A stretch of 64,000 nt of DNA, from contig JBAIAC010000054.1 in NCBI GenBank assembly GCA_037349315.1, positions 4,774,001 through 4,838,000 on the forward strand, given 5' to 3'. The translations under genes were made by a program, and so were the position numbers. The DNA is from Chelydra serpentina. Lineage: Eukaryota > Chordata > Testudines > Chelydridae. Under the pieces are notes generated by a model. That model was given only the letters and a program-made list of their open reading frames with translations, made no database searches and had not been told where the DNA came from. Positions 46,736-57,870 of the stretch are shown here, in pieces. Positions within the stretch are counted from its first letter, which is position 1. Every line of letters begins with the position of its first letter.

Positions 46736-46898
46736 GAGACACACGGCGGGTGAGGGAAGATCTTTCATTGCACCAACGTCTGTTGGTGAGAGCGATGAGC
46801 TTTCCCAGACCTGAAGACAAGCTCTGTGTAAGCTCTACTCTCTCACCAACAGACGTTGGGTCAATGAAAGATATGACCTCACCCACCTTGTTTCTCTC
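46736..46898. mobile_element. PLE subfamily B foldback (inverted tail pair)
   Basis: The left arm (46736-46812, ATCTTTCATTGCACCAACGTC) and the right arm (46824-46898, GACGTTGGGTCAATGAAAGAT) are ~75-bp imperfect inverted copies with an ~11-bp loop, tails outward. The sequence just to the left (GTCAGTCCCGGGATATTAGAG) is the outermost tail, present only on the left side, as in the palindrome at 57389. Confidence 0.75.
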
Positions 46899-48085
46899 TT
46901 TTCCTTCAGCAAGGTGCTGCGCACTCAAAGCCCTTCTGGTCCCGAAGCTGGAAGCCTGGATTCTTTCCTCGCTACCTCGGGCCCTTTTGAATCTACAGCT
47001 AGGCCCTTTGCACTCAGTTTGTATCCGCGCCCGCTGCTGACCGTGGTAGCTAATCGTATTTTGCGCCGGCCCAGGTCCTAGGCTGGCACGTGGTTGTTTT
47101 CATACAACAGATTCCGAATGCCGTTGTTTTGTATGAGGACGGGACCCTCTGTGGAAGTGGCCCCCTCCCCCGCTCTCAAGTGGGCCGAGAGCAGCATCTG
47201 CGGCCGTGCACCCTGGGCAGATACTCTGCGTCCACGGCCTCTGGCATCCTCCCCGTGCTGAGACACTGCGGGATGAGCTGCCCTGCTTTTCCCATGATGC
47301 ACTGGGACAAGCGTCAGCGGGGTCAGTGCGGACGCACAAACGCAGCTGATGTGCGGTCGTGTGGTGAGGGAAAGCTGCAGCGTGGACACCGGATCAGAGG
47401 AGAGTGGTGGCAAGTGGCCTTCCGAGCAGCGCTGTAGCATAGACGGGGCCAGCAACGACTGTCCCCGTCCTTGTTAGAACCGTCCCTAGGCGCGTCTTTC
47501 CGGCTGAGCTGGAGGATGACGGGCACCTTGCTGAAGCTGCAGGTGGGGCAGCCCTCTGAAGGGGAAGGCTGATGAGAGCTGGTTGCATGGGGACAATTGA
47601 ATCAGCTTTCTGTGTGAGTACTGAAACGACCCTAAGGGTGCCAGACCACTTGGCTCAGCATGTGTGAGCGTTCAGACATCTGTGCAGAGGGGCTGGGCTG
47701 GGAATCCCCTGGCACTTTTGAACCTGTTGCTTGTTTGCTGCCTGCAAAACGCTTTCCCTCGGAAGGGGATGCTGGCTGCGTAGCCACACTGTGCCACTGT
47801 AGCTGTGATTTGAGACCCTTGTTACCGAAGAAAAAGGCGTAGATTGCACAACAGGATGCTTTCGTCATCTTTTCTGGCTACTTCTCAGCCTACCAAAAGA
47901 GTCCCTGTAGGGCCGTTCCAGGGAGGAGGGAAAGTGCTCCAGAGGGCAGGTCCTGTCGGGAAGCAGGGGTGTTGCAAGGAGAGCTGGTTGCAGAATGGGT
48001 TCTATTCCATGGAAAACTTAGACTACCTGGCGAACAACCCGAAACTGAACACTTCTATTCAGTGCAGTTCTTCATAGGAGTCATA
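46899..48085. other. Non-coding stretch with possible Harbinger relic
   Basis: 47100-47450 is GC-rich and ends GCGCTGTAGCATAGACGGGGCC, like a Harbinger right end, but the left end and TSD are not seen. The rest holds nothing I recognise. Confidence 0.35.
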
Positions 48086-48263
48086 GTTCAGGTGCCTCGT
48101 GCCTCATTCCCCTTCTATGGGCCAGGCTCCCTGGCTGGACTACATTGTCCATGATGCATCGTGGGCTCCCTTCTCGCTGAGCTTAGCACAATGCATCATG
48201 GGAGGTGTAGTCCAGCTAAGAAGCTTGGCCCATAGGAGACTGGAAGCATGAGGCACCTGTACT
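48086..48263. repeat. Foldback (inverted repeat), unclassified
   Basis: The left arm (48086-48159) and right arm (48191-48263) are ~73-bp imperfect inverted copies. They share CAGGTGCCT/AGGCACCTG, TATGGGCCA/TGGCCCATA, TGGACTACA/TGTAGTCCA and CATGATGCAT/ATGCATCATG. The loop is ~31 bp. The family resembles the relic at 4430-4770. No TSD was found. Confidence 0.7.
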
Positions 48264-48520
48264 ACGACACCCATGAAACACTGCAGCAGAATCGCCGAAT
48301 AGAAATATTTTTGATATTTTTAACACTTTTTTTGTTTTGTTTCTGGGTGTTTAAACTCTTTGCTTTCCATGAAAGTTTGTTTTTTTTAGCAGACACTTTC
48401 ACAGAAAACTTTGTCAAAAGAAGCAAGATTTTCCATCCCCCTTCTACCCCCCACCCCCCCCCGAAAAACAACAAAAGTTTCAACCAGCCTATGTTTCCAG
48501 CTCTTAATCTCTCTGCATCT

Positions 48521-48676
48521 TGAAGTCTTTAAACCATGATTTGAGGACTTCAATAGCTGAGACATAGGGGAGAGGATTATTCCAGGAGTGGGTGGGTGAG
48601 ATTCTGTGGCCTGCGTTGTGTAGGAGGTCAGACTAGATGATCATAATGGTCCCTTCTGACCTTAAAGTCTATGAGT
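48521..48676 (+). repeat. CR1-type 3' end
   Basis: CTTGAAGTCTTTAAACCATG...GAGTGGGTGGGTGAGATTCTGTGGCC...GACTAGATGATCATAATGG...TTAAAGTCTATGAGTC. This is the same subfamily as the inverted pair at 53105-54115. Confidence 0.85.
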
Positions 48677-49443
48677 CAATATCATGCTTGGAGTATCCAA
48701 TGAGCTGAATTTAGACAATGGTAAAAGAGCCCTATTCTCTTCCACGCTAAACCATTGTCTCATCCTCACTAGGCATTGTGTGACGCAGACTATTTCTGCC
48801 ACTAGTTTTTTTTCTGGATCTCTTTCTGTATTTTATACGGCTGTGTGGGAGTCTGACTCGGAAGAAGCTGCGCTGTTTGCAGTACTGATGTTTTGTCTGC
48901 ATGTGGATTACATTTTTAAATACAGTATTCCCCTGTTGCTTCCTGCCCTTTATTTTAAGCCTGTTGTTGCTTGCTTTCTTTTAATAAGCAAATTATCAGG
49001 CTCCGGAAGCAGCAGTGACTTCGTTTTCACCCTCCTAATGCTCTTAAACTCTTTGCATTAAGCACTTCAGCCTTTCTCTAGCTGCGACGTGCAGAATAAT
49101 ATTATGAGCAAATCACATCCGATTACTTCTGCAGACTCTGTGTGGGGCTCTAGCAGAGTCTAGCTTTGTGTCTAATGGGCCTAATTGGAAGACATTGAGA
49201 AAACACAGCCTGCAAAGTAAACGGTTCCAAGAAATGTGGCCCTGCTTTGTCTCTGAGCAAGGCCCAGACTACGTTGCTCATTGGCACCCCCTGCTGGCTG
49301 CCTCGAAGGGATGGCAATTGACTCAGAGTTGCAAGCGTTTCCTCTTCCTTTGTGGCAGGCTGGATGTTCTACTGGGATCAGGGCAGTGCTGGAAACTGCT
49401 GACCCAAAGACCAAAAGCTCTGCTGCCTCATCGGCATGTTACT
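48677..49443. other. Non-coding stretch, nothing recognised
   Basis: A 125-codon frame at 48684-49061 is hydrophobic but has no start context, domain or splice evidence. AT-rich near 48900-49060. Confidence 0.4.
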
Positions 49444-49451
49444 GGGCCAGG

Positions 49452-49741
49452 CAGGGCCGGTGCCAGGAAGTTTCGTGCCCTAGGCGAAACTTCCTTGCAC
49501 CAGCCCTGTGCTTCCCCCTCCCCACGGCAGCCGGCAGACCCCTCCCGCCCACAGCGCCTCCCCGGCTCCAGGCTCAGCTGCTGAGCCGAGCGTGGAGCCG
49601 GGAGGCAGGAGGCAGCCGCGGCGAGCCGCCCCCTGACTCCCGGCTCCAGGATCAGCTGCTGAGCCGAGTGTGGAGGCAGTCGCCCGCCACCCCCCAAATC
49701 CTGGCGCCCTAAGCGACCGCTTAGTGAAAGCGCCGACCCTG
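49452..49741 (+). mobile_element. hAT-like MITE (CAGGGCCGGTGC family)
   Basis: A 290-bp element between perfect 8-bp TSDs GGGCCAGG (49444-49451 and 49742-49749). It starts CAGGGCCGGTGCCAGG and ends GCGCCGACCCTG. The interior contains TTCGTGCCCTAGGCGAAAC and a duplicated CTCAGCTGCTGAGCCGAG segment. Related to 15382-15628 and 30635-31258. Confidence 0.88.
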
Positions 49742-49749
49742 GGGCCAGG

Positions 49750-50540
49750 GTCCGAGGTGGGGCTGTACGCTACGGTCATTGGTAAAACAGACCAGATTTC
49801 CTATCTGTGGGCCTTTCGGATGCACCCGTCACTGTAGTTTATAATGCTCCATGCACATAATGAAGCTGCTTCTAATTAATATACACGGTTAAGCTCTGGT
49901 TATGGCTCTTGTTGTAAGACGGATCACTTGCGGTATTGTCTTCCAGGAGACGCTGGACTGCGGCTCCACTATGGGTGGTGAGGTTCCTGGGACTGTGTGA
50001 TCGAAACCAGGCAAGAATTGGGGTCCTCCTTGTTTCTGGTGGCATGGCCTTCCATGGGCTGGGGACCACCCTGACAACCCCCTGCCCCAGGAGTCTCACC
50101 TCTGGGACTTGTAAGCTGGAATTCAGCATCACAAAGCGCAGGACATCTGGCGCACCATGAAAGGAGGAGTGAGAGCATGCCGTGCCGATGCAGCAGCCAT
50201 TCTGAACTTGCCGAAGCTCTCCACAGCCGTGTTCACGAATTCTGCTAGGCTGGGTGTAGGCAAACTGAGGCGTGAGCCAGAAAAAATATTTGAAATGCTC
50301 GTCCATGTGTGGAAGAGAACCACTGTCTGAGGCGGGCAGTGTTCTCTAGGGACTGTAGAACACGCTAGGTTTCAGGGGTTAGGGCTAGAACGTTCTCTCT
50401 AAGTCTGTTCTCTCCCAAGAGGGATGATGTTTCCAAAGGGCTTGTGCTGCTTTTGTGGTAACAAGCAAACCCATGTGAGCATTTCCTGTGACCGATCTGG
50501 GCTGGGAGCTCACCTTGTGCTAAGAACCCCAAGGATGATT
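49750..50540. other. Non-coding stretch, nothing recognised
   Basis: No exon-like frame or delimited repeat. Confidence 0.4.
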
Positions 50541-50544
50541 TAGT

Positions 50545-50628
50545 TGGGGTTGGTCCTGCTTTGAGCAGGGGGTTGGACTAGAACCTCCTGAGGTCCCTTC
50601 CCACCCTGGGATTCTAGGATTCTATGAA
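50545..50628 (+). repeat. CR1/SINE 3' tail
   Basis: GGTTGGTCCTGCTTTGAGCAG, GGGGGTTGGACTAGA and ATTCTAGGATTCTATGA: a truncated SINE or CR1 tail without the tRNA head. Confidence 0.8.
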
Positions 50629-50906
50629 CAGGCACAGTGGCCCCTGGGCCCATTGCTATACCTGTTCTGGTGCAGATCTCTATGATGAGTATCTTTAATG
50701 TGCAGTGACATCCCACACCAAGCCCCAGCTGCTGTTTTAAAACCCTAAAATACTTTCCCAGCCTATAGAATGGCACCTCGAGGCCAGACAGCCTGGTCAT
50801 CTCTCAGGCTAAGCAGGGTCATGCTGGTCAGCGCTTGGTTGAACCCCTCCCGCACTCCAAGTTAAAAACTGTGGGTGCTGCACAAAGTGATGGTTAGTCA
50901 CTAGAG

Positions 50907-51215
50907 CAGTGGTCCCCAACCTTTCCGTTGCAGTAGCATCTTCATGTTCCCAGAAGAGTGTGGCGGGCGCCAGAAGACCAGCCGCCGAGAAGCGGCATCA
51001 TCAAGAAGCGTCACCACCAAAATGCCGCCGAAAAGTGGTGGCAACGGTTCTTGGCGTTGCCGCTTCTCGGAGGCATTTCGGCGGCTGGTTGTCCGGCCGC
51101 CGCACTCCTCGGAGGTGGGTTGTCTGGCAGAAGCGCTCCCTTGTCGGTAGGCGGGTGCACATAAATGCCCCAGTGGGCACCATAGTGCCCGCGGGCACCA
51201 CGTTGGGAACCACTG
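50907..51215 (+). mobile_element. hAT-like MITE (CAGTGGTCCCCAACC family)
   Basis: A 309-bp element with near-perfect inverted ends CAGTGGTCCCCAACC/CGTTGGGAACCACTG and perfect 8-bp TSDs CACTAGAG (50899-50906 and 51216-51223). The interior has GAAGCGGCATCATCAAGAAG and GCCGAAAAGTGG-type GC-rich phrases. The frames through it are not genes. Confidence 0.9.
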
Positions 51216-51223
51216 CACTAGAG

Positions 51224-53100
51224 GACAGTCATCACTTGGGATCAGTATTTAACCAGTGCCCCAACCAGGGGCTAGGGGTGCGGTGCTGCTGGAAGGGTGT
51301 GGGGGCAGGCAGATGAAAATTGACATTAAAGATGGGGCTTGCAGGAGTAAGGTGGAATCAGTGCCATTTCTGGGCCAAATTGCTCTCTGCTTCCACAAAT
51401 TCCCTCCATCGTTCCATTTGGATACAATATTCTTCACCCTCAGTACTCTACTGTGGTGCGAGATTGCTGTGTCCCACTCCAGAGGTGGCTGCATTGTGTT
51501 GGTGGAAGCGACTGTGATAATGTGTAGGGATGTGGGTGGGAGGGTGGGGTTCATCTCAGTGTTTAGTGTATGGGTACCAGGAATAAAAATACTACTTGAA
51601 CTGTCAGAAGGCATGTTTTGGTACTTTTAAAAACTACAATTTGATGGCTAGGAGTCCCTGGAGCTCTTTATCGGTCCTCCTGGCTATTTAAATAAGAGCC
51701 TGTCTATAGTAGGAAGAGAGCTCCCACTAGAGAACAATTTCCCTGATGGATCGGCACAAGTCCTTTTTACAATGCAGTGATGAGACATACCTGCCTCTTC
51801 CCGGTAAGCATGCCCTGGCTTTATTCACAGGGAGACCGAGAACTGTGCAATAGTCACATAGCTAGAGTTGGAGAACAGCTTAGGTCACTTCCTCTCCTTA
51901 TTAAGTTGTTCTTCAGGTACTCGTATGTGTGTGGTGTCGGGCTCAGGTTCTTCCGTTCCTGGCAGACAAGCATCGCCGTTTATCGGCGCCCTGCACACCC
52001 TGCCGTCGCTGCATTAGAAAGCTCTGAGACAGCCATCCCCGAAAGGAGGAGGATCTGCTCTGTGCCCCGTGTGTGTGATCAGCGGTGCCGTTAGGGCGTG
52101 ACCTTCCCACGACAATGGAATGTCCCAACCCGCCTGCCAGCGTGCAGCGTGAGGGGGTGTGATGGGGAACGCTGGCTATCTGGACGTGAATCGTCACCGG
52201 ATTTCGAGCTGGCTGGTGGGTGCTGAATAATCTCAGTGGGTTTCCAGACACTGGTATCTTTGCCTGCTCTTGCTGCAGCTGGGCACAATCTGGACTCTGG
52301 CAGCCGAGATGGCTGTTGATCAGTCTCCTGGTCATTGTGCTGACCGTGTAGAAGACAGTCTCTGCCAGAGAGTGTAACGGTTTGCATGTTGCAGAGCAGG
52401 AGAAAGTGTGTGCCGGGGCGTTCCTGCTGTCAGCTCGCAGACCCCTCCCACTGCAAGCTGAGCAGAAATGCCTCAGCAGCATCGGGTGTTACTGGGTTTG
52501 GGGGGCTCCATCGACATTCCCCCCTTGTTACCCTGAAATAAACAAAGGCCCCGGTTGCGAGTTCCGCGGGGAGGTGGGCGCTGCTTTGTGGAGGCTCATT
52601 CCAGGGGTGAAAGGATTTCCCCAGTGTGATTGAAGGGTTAGTGCCGCCTGTCCGCACCTGAACTTCTGAAAGCCCTTTCTCGCGCCACCATAAACCAGGA
52701 GGTGCTGGGCTGCTGCCTGGTCTCTCGTTTCCTGGGCTATTGATGCTGCTTGGAGGTGGTTTAGCTATCCCAATAGAAAGGAGCTTTATCCCAGGGTACC
52801 TGTGTCCACACTAGGAGAGGTTGTACCACATTCACTGTACCGGAATAGTTAAAGCAGGAGGCCTCGTGTGTATAGGCAACTCCTTGTCAATGGGAATTAG
52901 GCACCTAAGTGTCCGTCACTTTGGAAAATGGGACTTAGACTCTTAAATCACTTCGGCACTTCTGAAAATTTTCCTCCAGGCCTCTGAGGGATTGAAGACC
53001 CCACCTAAGATCTAGGTACAGTTGAGAACCCGAGTAGCTAAGGGCTGGCCTCCAAGGGGAAATGGCCTGGAATAGCTCCCTGTGTGAACAGTCCTAGTCC
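51224..53100. other. Non-coding stretch, no gene recognised
   Basis: Contains a MITE-like phrase (CTGTGTCCACACTAGGAGAGG, ~52799) and a degraded TTAGGCACCTAAGTG repeat (~52898). No exon identified. Confidence 0.4.
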
Positions 53101-53104
53101 ACAT

Positions 53105-53480
53105 TAATAGACTCATAGACTTTAAGGTCAGAAGGGACCATTATGATCATCTAGTCTGACCTCCTGCACAATGCAGGCCACAGAATCTCACCCACCCACT
53201 CCTGGAATAATCCTCTCACCTATGTCTCAGCTATTGAAGTCCTCAAATCACGGTTTAAAGACTTCAAGATGCAGAGAATCCTCCAGCAAGTGACCCGGCC
53301 CCATGCTGCAGAGGCGAAAAACCTCCAGGGCCTCTGCCGATCTACCCTGGAGGAAAATTCCTTCCCAACCCCATATATGGCGATCAGCTGAACCCTGAGC
53401 ATGTGGGCAAGACTCACCAGCCAGACACCCAGGAAAAAGTTCTCTGTAGTAACTTCTAACATCCCATAACTGGCCATTGG
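53105..53480 (-). repeat. CR1-type 3' end, minus copy of an inverted pair
   Basis: Runs from GACTCATAGACTTTAAGGTC through GACCTCCTGCACAATGCAGG and CCTGAGCATGTGGGCAAGACTC to CATCCCATAAC. It is the reverse complement of 53722-54115. The deduced reverse-strand peptide (GVWLVSLAHMLRVQLIAIYG...) matches that of the plus copy. Confidence 0.85.
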
Positions 53481-53721
53481 GCTTATTTACCACTGATAGT
53501 CAAAGGTCAATTAATTGCCAAGATCATGTTATCCCATACATACTCCCAACATAGGAGAGGGTTTTTTTGGTATAATCAGACGTGAATTTAAACCAATCTA
53601 GTTACCCAGGTTTCACCCTGGTGTGGACACACTCTTCTAGGCTAAAAGGGACTTGTACCAGTTTAGCTCATGTTGCTCAGGGAGGGGTTTAAGCTTAGTC
53701 AGTGGTAAAATTGCCATCAGT

Positions 53722-54115
53722 GGTAAATAGGACCAATGGTCAATGATGGGATGTTAGAAGTTACTACAGATAACTTTTTCCTGGGTGTCTGGCTGGTGAG
53801 TCTTGCCCACATGCTCGGGGTTCAGCTGATCGCCATATTTGGGGTCGGGAAGGAATTTTCCTCCAGGGGAGATTGGCAGAGGCCCTGGAGGTTTTTTGCC
53901 TTCCTCTGCAGCATGGGGCACGGGTCACTTACCGGAGGATCTCTGCATCTTAAAGTCTTTAAACCATGATTTGAGGATTTCAATAGCTGAGACATAGGTG
54001 AGAGGATTATTCCAGGAGTGGGTGGGTGAGATTCTGTGGCCTGCATTGTGCAGGAGGTCAGACTAGATGATCATAATGGTCCCTTCTGACCTTAAAGTCT
54101 ATGAGTCTGAGTCTA
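53722..54115 (+). repeat. CR1-type 3' end, plus copy of an inverted pair
   Basis: The same subfamily in forward orientation, ending CTTAAAGTCTATGAGTCTGAGTC. The shared peptide-like segment (GVWLVSLAHMLGVQLIAIFG) in both copies reflects shared ancestry of the repeat and is not by itself evidence of a gene. Confidence 0.85.
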
Positions 54116-54840
54116 AATCAAAAAGGCCTCCAGAATAAGCATGTCCACACGGGGGCTTAGCAGTCCAACCCCACCTGTGTAACTGGCCGTGCGTTCCACC
54201 TTTCTGCCACCTTTTCAGTTGTTCTTTCTAATCCTCTCCCTAATGTTTTCATTTGACTCCCCGCCCCTTTGCTCCTGATTTGCAGCTATTTAAATGGGCC
54301 ACAAATCCAGTGACCTAGGAATTGCCAGGGCGGATCACACCCGAGGTCCCTCTAGCCCCGTATCCTGTCTTTGACAGTGGCTGGCACCAGGTGAAATCCT
54401 GGACAGCCAGCTGCTGGAGGACGTTTGTCTGAGTTTGCGGCTGCTTTGTGCCCTGTGTCCCTTGTGTGTGATGTCCCTGGAAGTTCAGGTGGAATGTTCA
54501 ACCCATGCTGCTCGAGCGGATTATCGGCAAAGCCAACGAGCGTGCCCAGTGCTGCTCTGTAAGTCACGTAGGAGCTGGCCTGTCTTACATAGGAGGAGAG
54601 TGGTGCTGGGCTGGCTTTGTGCTGACTCTCTGATCCTCTCCAGATCTCATGGAGGAGCCCAGCACTGAGGGGAGGAGATCAGGCAGATGCTGCAAGCAGA
54701 CTCCTCCTCCTCTAATTTCAGGATAAAAGGAAAACCGCACCAGCTCGCACCTGTCAAACTGCCCTTAGCTGCCAAATTACAGGAGTGCATTGAAATAGCG
54801 GAGGGTGAGGGAGTGGCATCATCCGGGAGAATATCAAGGC
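54116..54840. other. Non-coding stretch with a repeat relic
   Basis: 54320-54420 includes GTCCCTCTAGCCCCGTATCCTG TCTTTGACAGTGGCTGG, a degraded interspersed repeat also seen at 60370-60480. Nothing else is recognised. Confidence 0.4.
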
Positions 54841-54844
54841 ACTG

Positions 54845-55035
54845 CTGAAGCCAGGGGTTAGGGCACTAGCCTAGGATTCAAGAGACGAGAGCCAATTCCC
54901 TGCTGCGCCACAGGTGTCCTGGGTGGCCTTGGGCAAGTCCCTTAGTTCCTCTGTGCCTCAGTTTTCCATCTGTACAATGGGGATAACAGCCCTTCCTTGG
55001 CACATGAGGGGTGAGAGGCTGAATGCATGAGAGTG
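54845..55035 (+). repeat. MIR SINE relic
   Basis: CTGCTGCGCCACAGGTGTCC, GGCCTTGGGCAAGTCCCTTAG, TGTGCCTCAGTTTTCCATCTG and ACAATGGGGATAACAGC. Confidence 0.88.
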
Positions 55036-56680
55036 AGGTGCTCAGACACGGTGGGGATGGGAGGAGTAGGAGAGACAGGAAACACGCTCCTTGGGTCAGT
55101 GAATGTAATGTCTCCCGCAGCAGAGGAGGCTGGTGGTTAAATCTTCCTGTGACCCCTCTGCCCCCAATCTCATACAAAATACGTCCGTCAAGAAGCCAGG
55201 GGGCAAAAGAATCCTCGACGCTGCCCCTGCTTAGGGGTGCAATTGCAGTGGAATTGGGAGTGGGGGGTCTGACCTGTGCTCCAGGCCCACTTCCTCAGTG
55301 CCAGGCCGAGCTGCTCCGTGTCTGGGCTCTCCGGCACAGGCTGTCATGTTTGTCATGGAGAATCTCCAGAGGTGCCTCCCTTCTCTGTAACGGTGCCCCC
55401 CAAGCTCAGGGGGGAGTGCTGGTCCTTTGGCACTTTGCCCTGGGACCGCTCCCCGTGTCCCCTTGCAGCTTCCTTGGGGGGTAGGGGGGGTGTAGGGGGG
55501 GCGCACCTTGGGGGGGTAGGGGGGGCGCACCGGCTCAGTTAAACCCTTTGGCCTTCGTGGCCCATGAGAACAAGAATTGAATTTCAAGGGAGACGACAAC
55601 CAGAGGCCCTGGCACCTGTCACAGCAGCGGTCGCCTGACTACGGGCGGGGCGGGGCAGCGCTCCTGCTGTTGGGCCGGGCATTGAGAAGAAATGAAATGG
55701 GGGCGGGGGAGGGACGGGGCGGCTGAGAGAGTTGGTAATGGAATTACTAGGTTGTCCGCTCTTTGGGGCACAGACTGTGTTTGTACAGCACCGAGCGCAG
55801 TGGCGCTGTGGTCTGGATTGGGGCTGCTAGGCACGACTGCCATACACATAAATATTAGGTCACTTGTCCAGTAGTGCCCAATGGGCCAGTAGTTGCCAGA
55901 GACTCTGTTGGGGGTGCCGAATAGCCCCTGACACGTGCAGCGAGTGGCTGGCTGGCTGATTTCCAGTGGATACATGTCTCTGTTGCACAGACCGTGGGCA
56001 CAGCCTACCCAAGCTGTTTAGAAAGTGCCCCTCACCGGCCAGGAACCTGGAGTCACCCCTAGCGGCAGCCCCCTCCCGGTCACGGGGCAGGGGCACAGGA
56101 TGGGAAGGTGGGCACGTGGCACCTGGTATAAAGTGAATGCAGTCCCCACAGGGGCCTCGGCCCAGGCTGCCCTTGCCTGGCATCAAGGGCGCTGGGGAGC
56201 GGGGGTGTGAAGAGGGTTTTTTCTACCTCCCTCTTCCGCTGACTAGAAACTGAAACCAGAGCGCTGATGGGAAGGAGCCCCCAGGACAGCAGCTGCTGTT
56301 TGTTCACAGCCTGGTTTCTGTTGACTTTGTGCTGTTTGTGACTCAAGGACACACCACGGTGCCCAGCGAGCACACGTCTGTCGCTGGCGGCCAGAGAGCA
56401 GGGACGGGCACGGTGCAGCGGCTGAGCAGCCAGGCCGGTCTGACTCCCCCAGCTTGGACAGTCCGGGCACATGTCCTCCCCTGTCTCCAGCCACGAGCTG
56501 GCTGCATCATCACCCGCATCCCTCCACCTTGCTTCCCTCAGTGATGCTCTGACCGGGTTTGCTTGGGACCCATCCATCGCCCTGGGAGCCTTTGTCATGT
56601 GCATGGGCTGGGACTGCAGTGTTAGCCAGTGACTCTGTGGGCATGAGAGGGGAGCCTGGTACCTGCACAAAATTTTCTAT
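55036..56680. other. Non-coding stretch, no gene recognised
   Basis: GC-rich with long overlapping frames (up to 196 codons on the minus strand, 56080-56670) but no domain. An L2/MIR-type tail (TCTTTGGGGCACAGACTGTG...GTACAGCACCGAGCGC) lies at 55758-55800. Confidence 0.4.
55476..55526 (+). repeat. G-run cluster (potential G-quadruplex)
   Basis: Several runs of six or more G separated by short linkers (GTA, TGTA, CGCACCTT). The spacing fits intramolecular G-quadruplexes on the + strand. Confidence 0.7.
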
Positions 56681-56684
56681 TACT

Positions 56685-57870
56685 TGCACACTCTAGGGGT
56701 ACCCACCCTTACCCCATTCCTGGGGCTCAGGTGTAACCTTACACTCTAGGGCACCCACCCTTACCCTTCTGCGGGTTTGCGGGGTCTCTTACCAGTGAAA
56801 GAGCCTTACACGGTAATATCCTACGTAACCTCTATTTATTAACAATCACCAAACCAGACTGCACACGCTAAGCAGACAATGCTCACCACTCCCAATAAAG
56901 CAGATGCACTTTTCTTGATGGCCAGTCAGAATCAGGTCATCTGGGGGACTCCAGCTTCTGCACAGTGTGGTTGGCAGGGTGCTGAGGTCTGGGAGTTCTG
57001 AACTTGGGGCTGTGTCCTGGAGTTAGTTCTCAAGAACTTCCTTTAGGACCCCAGTTTCTGTAGTGAAACTGGAGTCCTGCGTAGCTGTACCTTAACCAAC
57101 CATTTTACTAAATGACGAAATCATTTTCTAACCAATCCTAACTTATTGTAAAACCATTCTTTAACCAATCATATCCCACCACCTTAATTGATTTACACCT
57201 AGCAAAATTAGTTCTGCAACAAACAGAAACAATCAAAGAACCAGACAGATAAACAATAGAGAAATGGGGATCCTAAAGGCAAAACAATGGAAGTATAGAC
57301 TTTACAATCACAACTGTTGAGAAGTGATTTCTTGCCAGACTGAATGCCAGCAAATAAAGTTTTCTTTAAAGGAACAGCTCTTAGGATGTCAAGTAGCAGA
57401 AGGGTCGCCGTGTTAGTCTGGATCTGTAGAAGCGACAAAGAGTCCTGTGGCACCTTCTAGACTAACAGACGTATTGGAGCATAAGCTTTCGTGGGTGAAT
57501 ACCCACTTCTTCAAATGCATGCAGTGGAAATGTCCACTGCATTTCCACTGCGTGCATCTGAAGAAGTGGGTATTCACCCACGAAAGCTTATGCTCCAATA
57601 CGTCTGTTAGTCTAGAAGGTGCCACAGGACTCTTTGTAGCTCTTAGGATGGTTAGCTGGCGATGGTGGGCACTATTAGGACAGGAGCCTTCTCAACAGCC
57701 TGATATGACCTTGTTTTAATGTAATTTAGATGGAAAGTGAGGATGTGACTTTCTGCTTCTTAGTTCATGGCTGCTGCTCTCCTAATATGGCCACGACAAA
57801 GGCCTCAGACCTTACACTATGGCTACAGGAAAAGGCCTTTTCCATCCAAGACCGTGTGCCACTGAGCAGC
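56685..57870. mobile_element. Possible LTR-retroelement-derived DNA
   Basis: A repeated TTACACTCTAGGG...CACCCACCCTTACCC unit (56688-56725 and 56735-56775) is followed by CTCTATTTATTAACAATCACC and AT-rich sequence reminiscent of turtle LTR elements. It is split by the PLE palindrome at 57389-57637. No matching termini or TSD were found. Confidence 0.3.
57389..57637. mobile_element. PLE subfamily A palindromic insertion with 13-bp TSD
   Basis: A 249-bp insertion flanked by perfect 13-bp TSDs AGCTCTTAGGATG (57376-57388 and 57638-57650). Arms of 98 bp (57435-57532 and 57540-57637) are inverted copies with two mismatches and a 7-bp loop. The left side has 46 extra bp of tail (57389-57434). Each arm's outer end is the 3' terminal unit of the PLE at 58543-60060, so it is a tail-out inverted dimer. 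The two mirror-image frames read through the arms are not genes. Confidence 0.92.

Noticed and set aside
48684..49061. Hydrophobic 125-codon frame as a membrane protein
   Set aside because: AT-rich sequence gives hydrophobic codons by chance; no family, start context or splice evidence.
53220..53969. Conserved peptide GVWLVSLAHML... as a gene
   Set aside because: It occurs in two inverted copies of a CR1-type repeat, so the similarity reflects repeat ancestry.
57413..57719. Two near-identical proteins on opposite strands
   Set aside because: They are mirror readings of the arms of a PLE palindrome.
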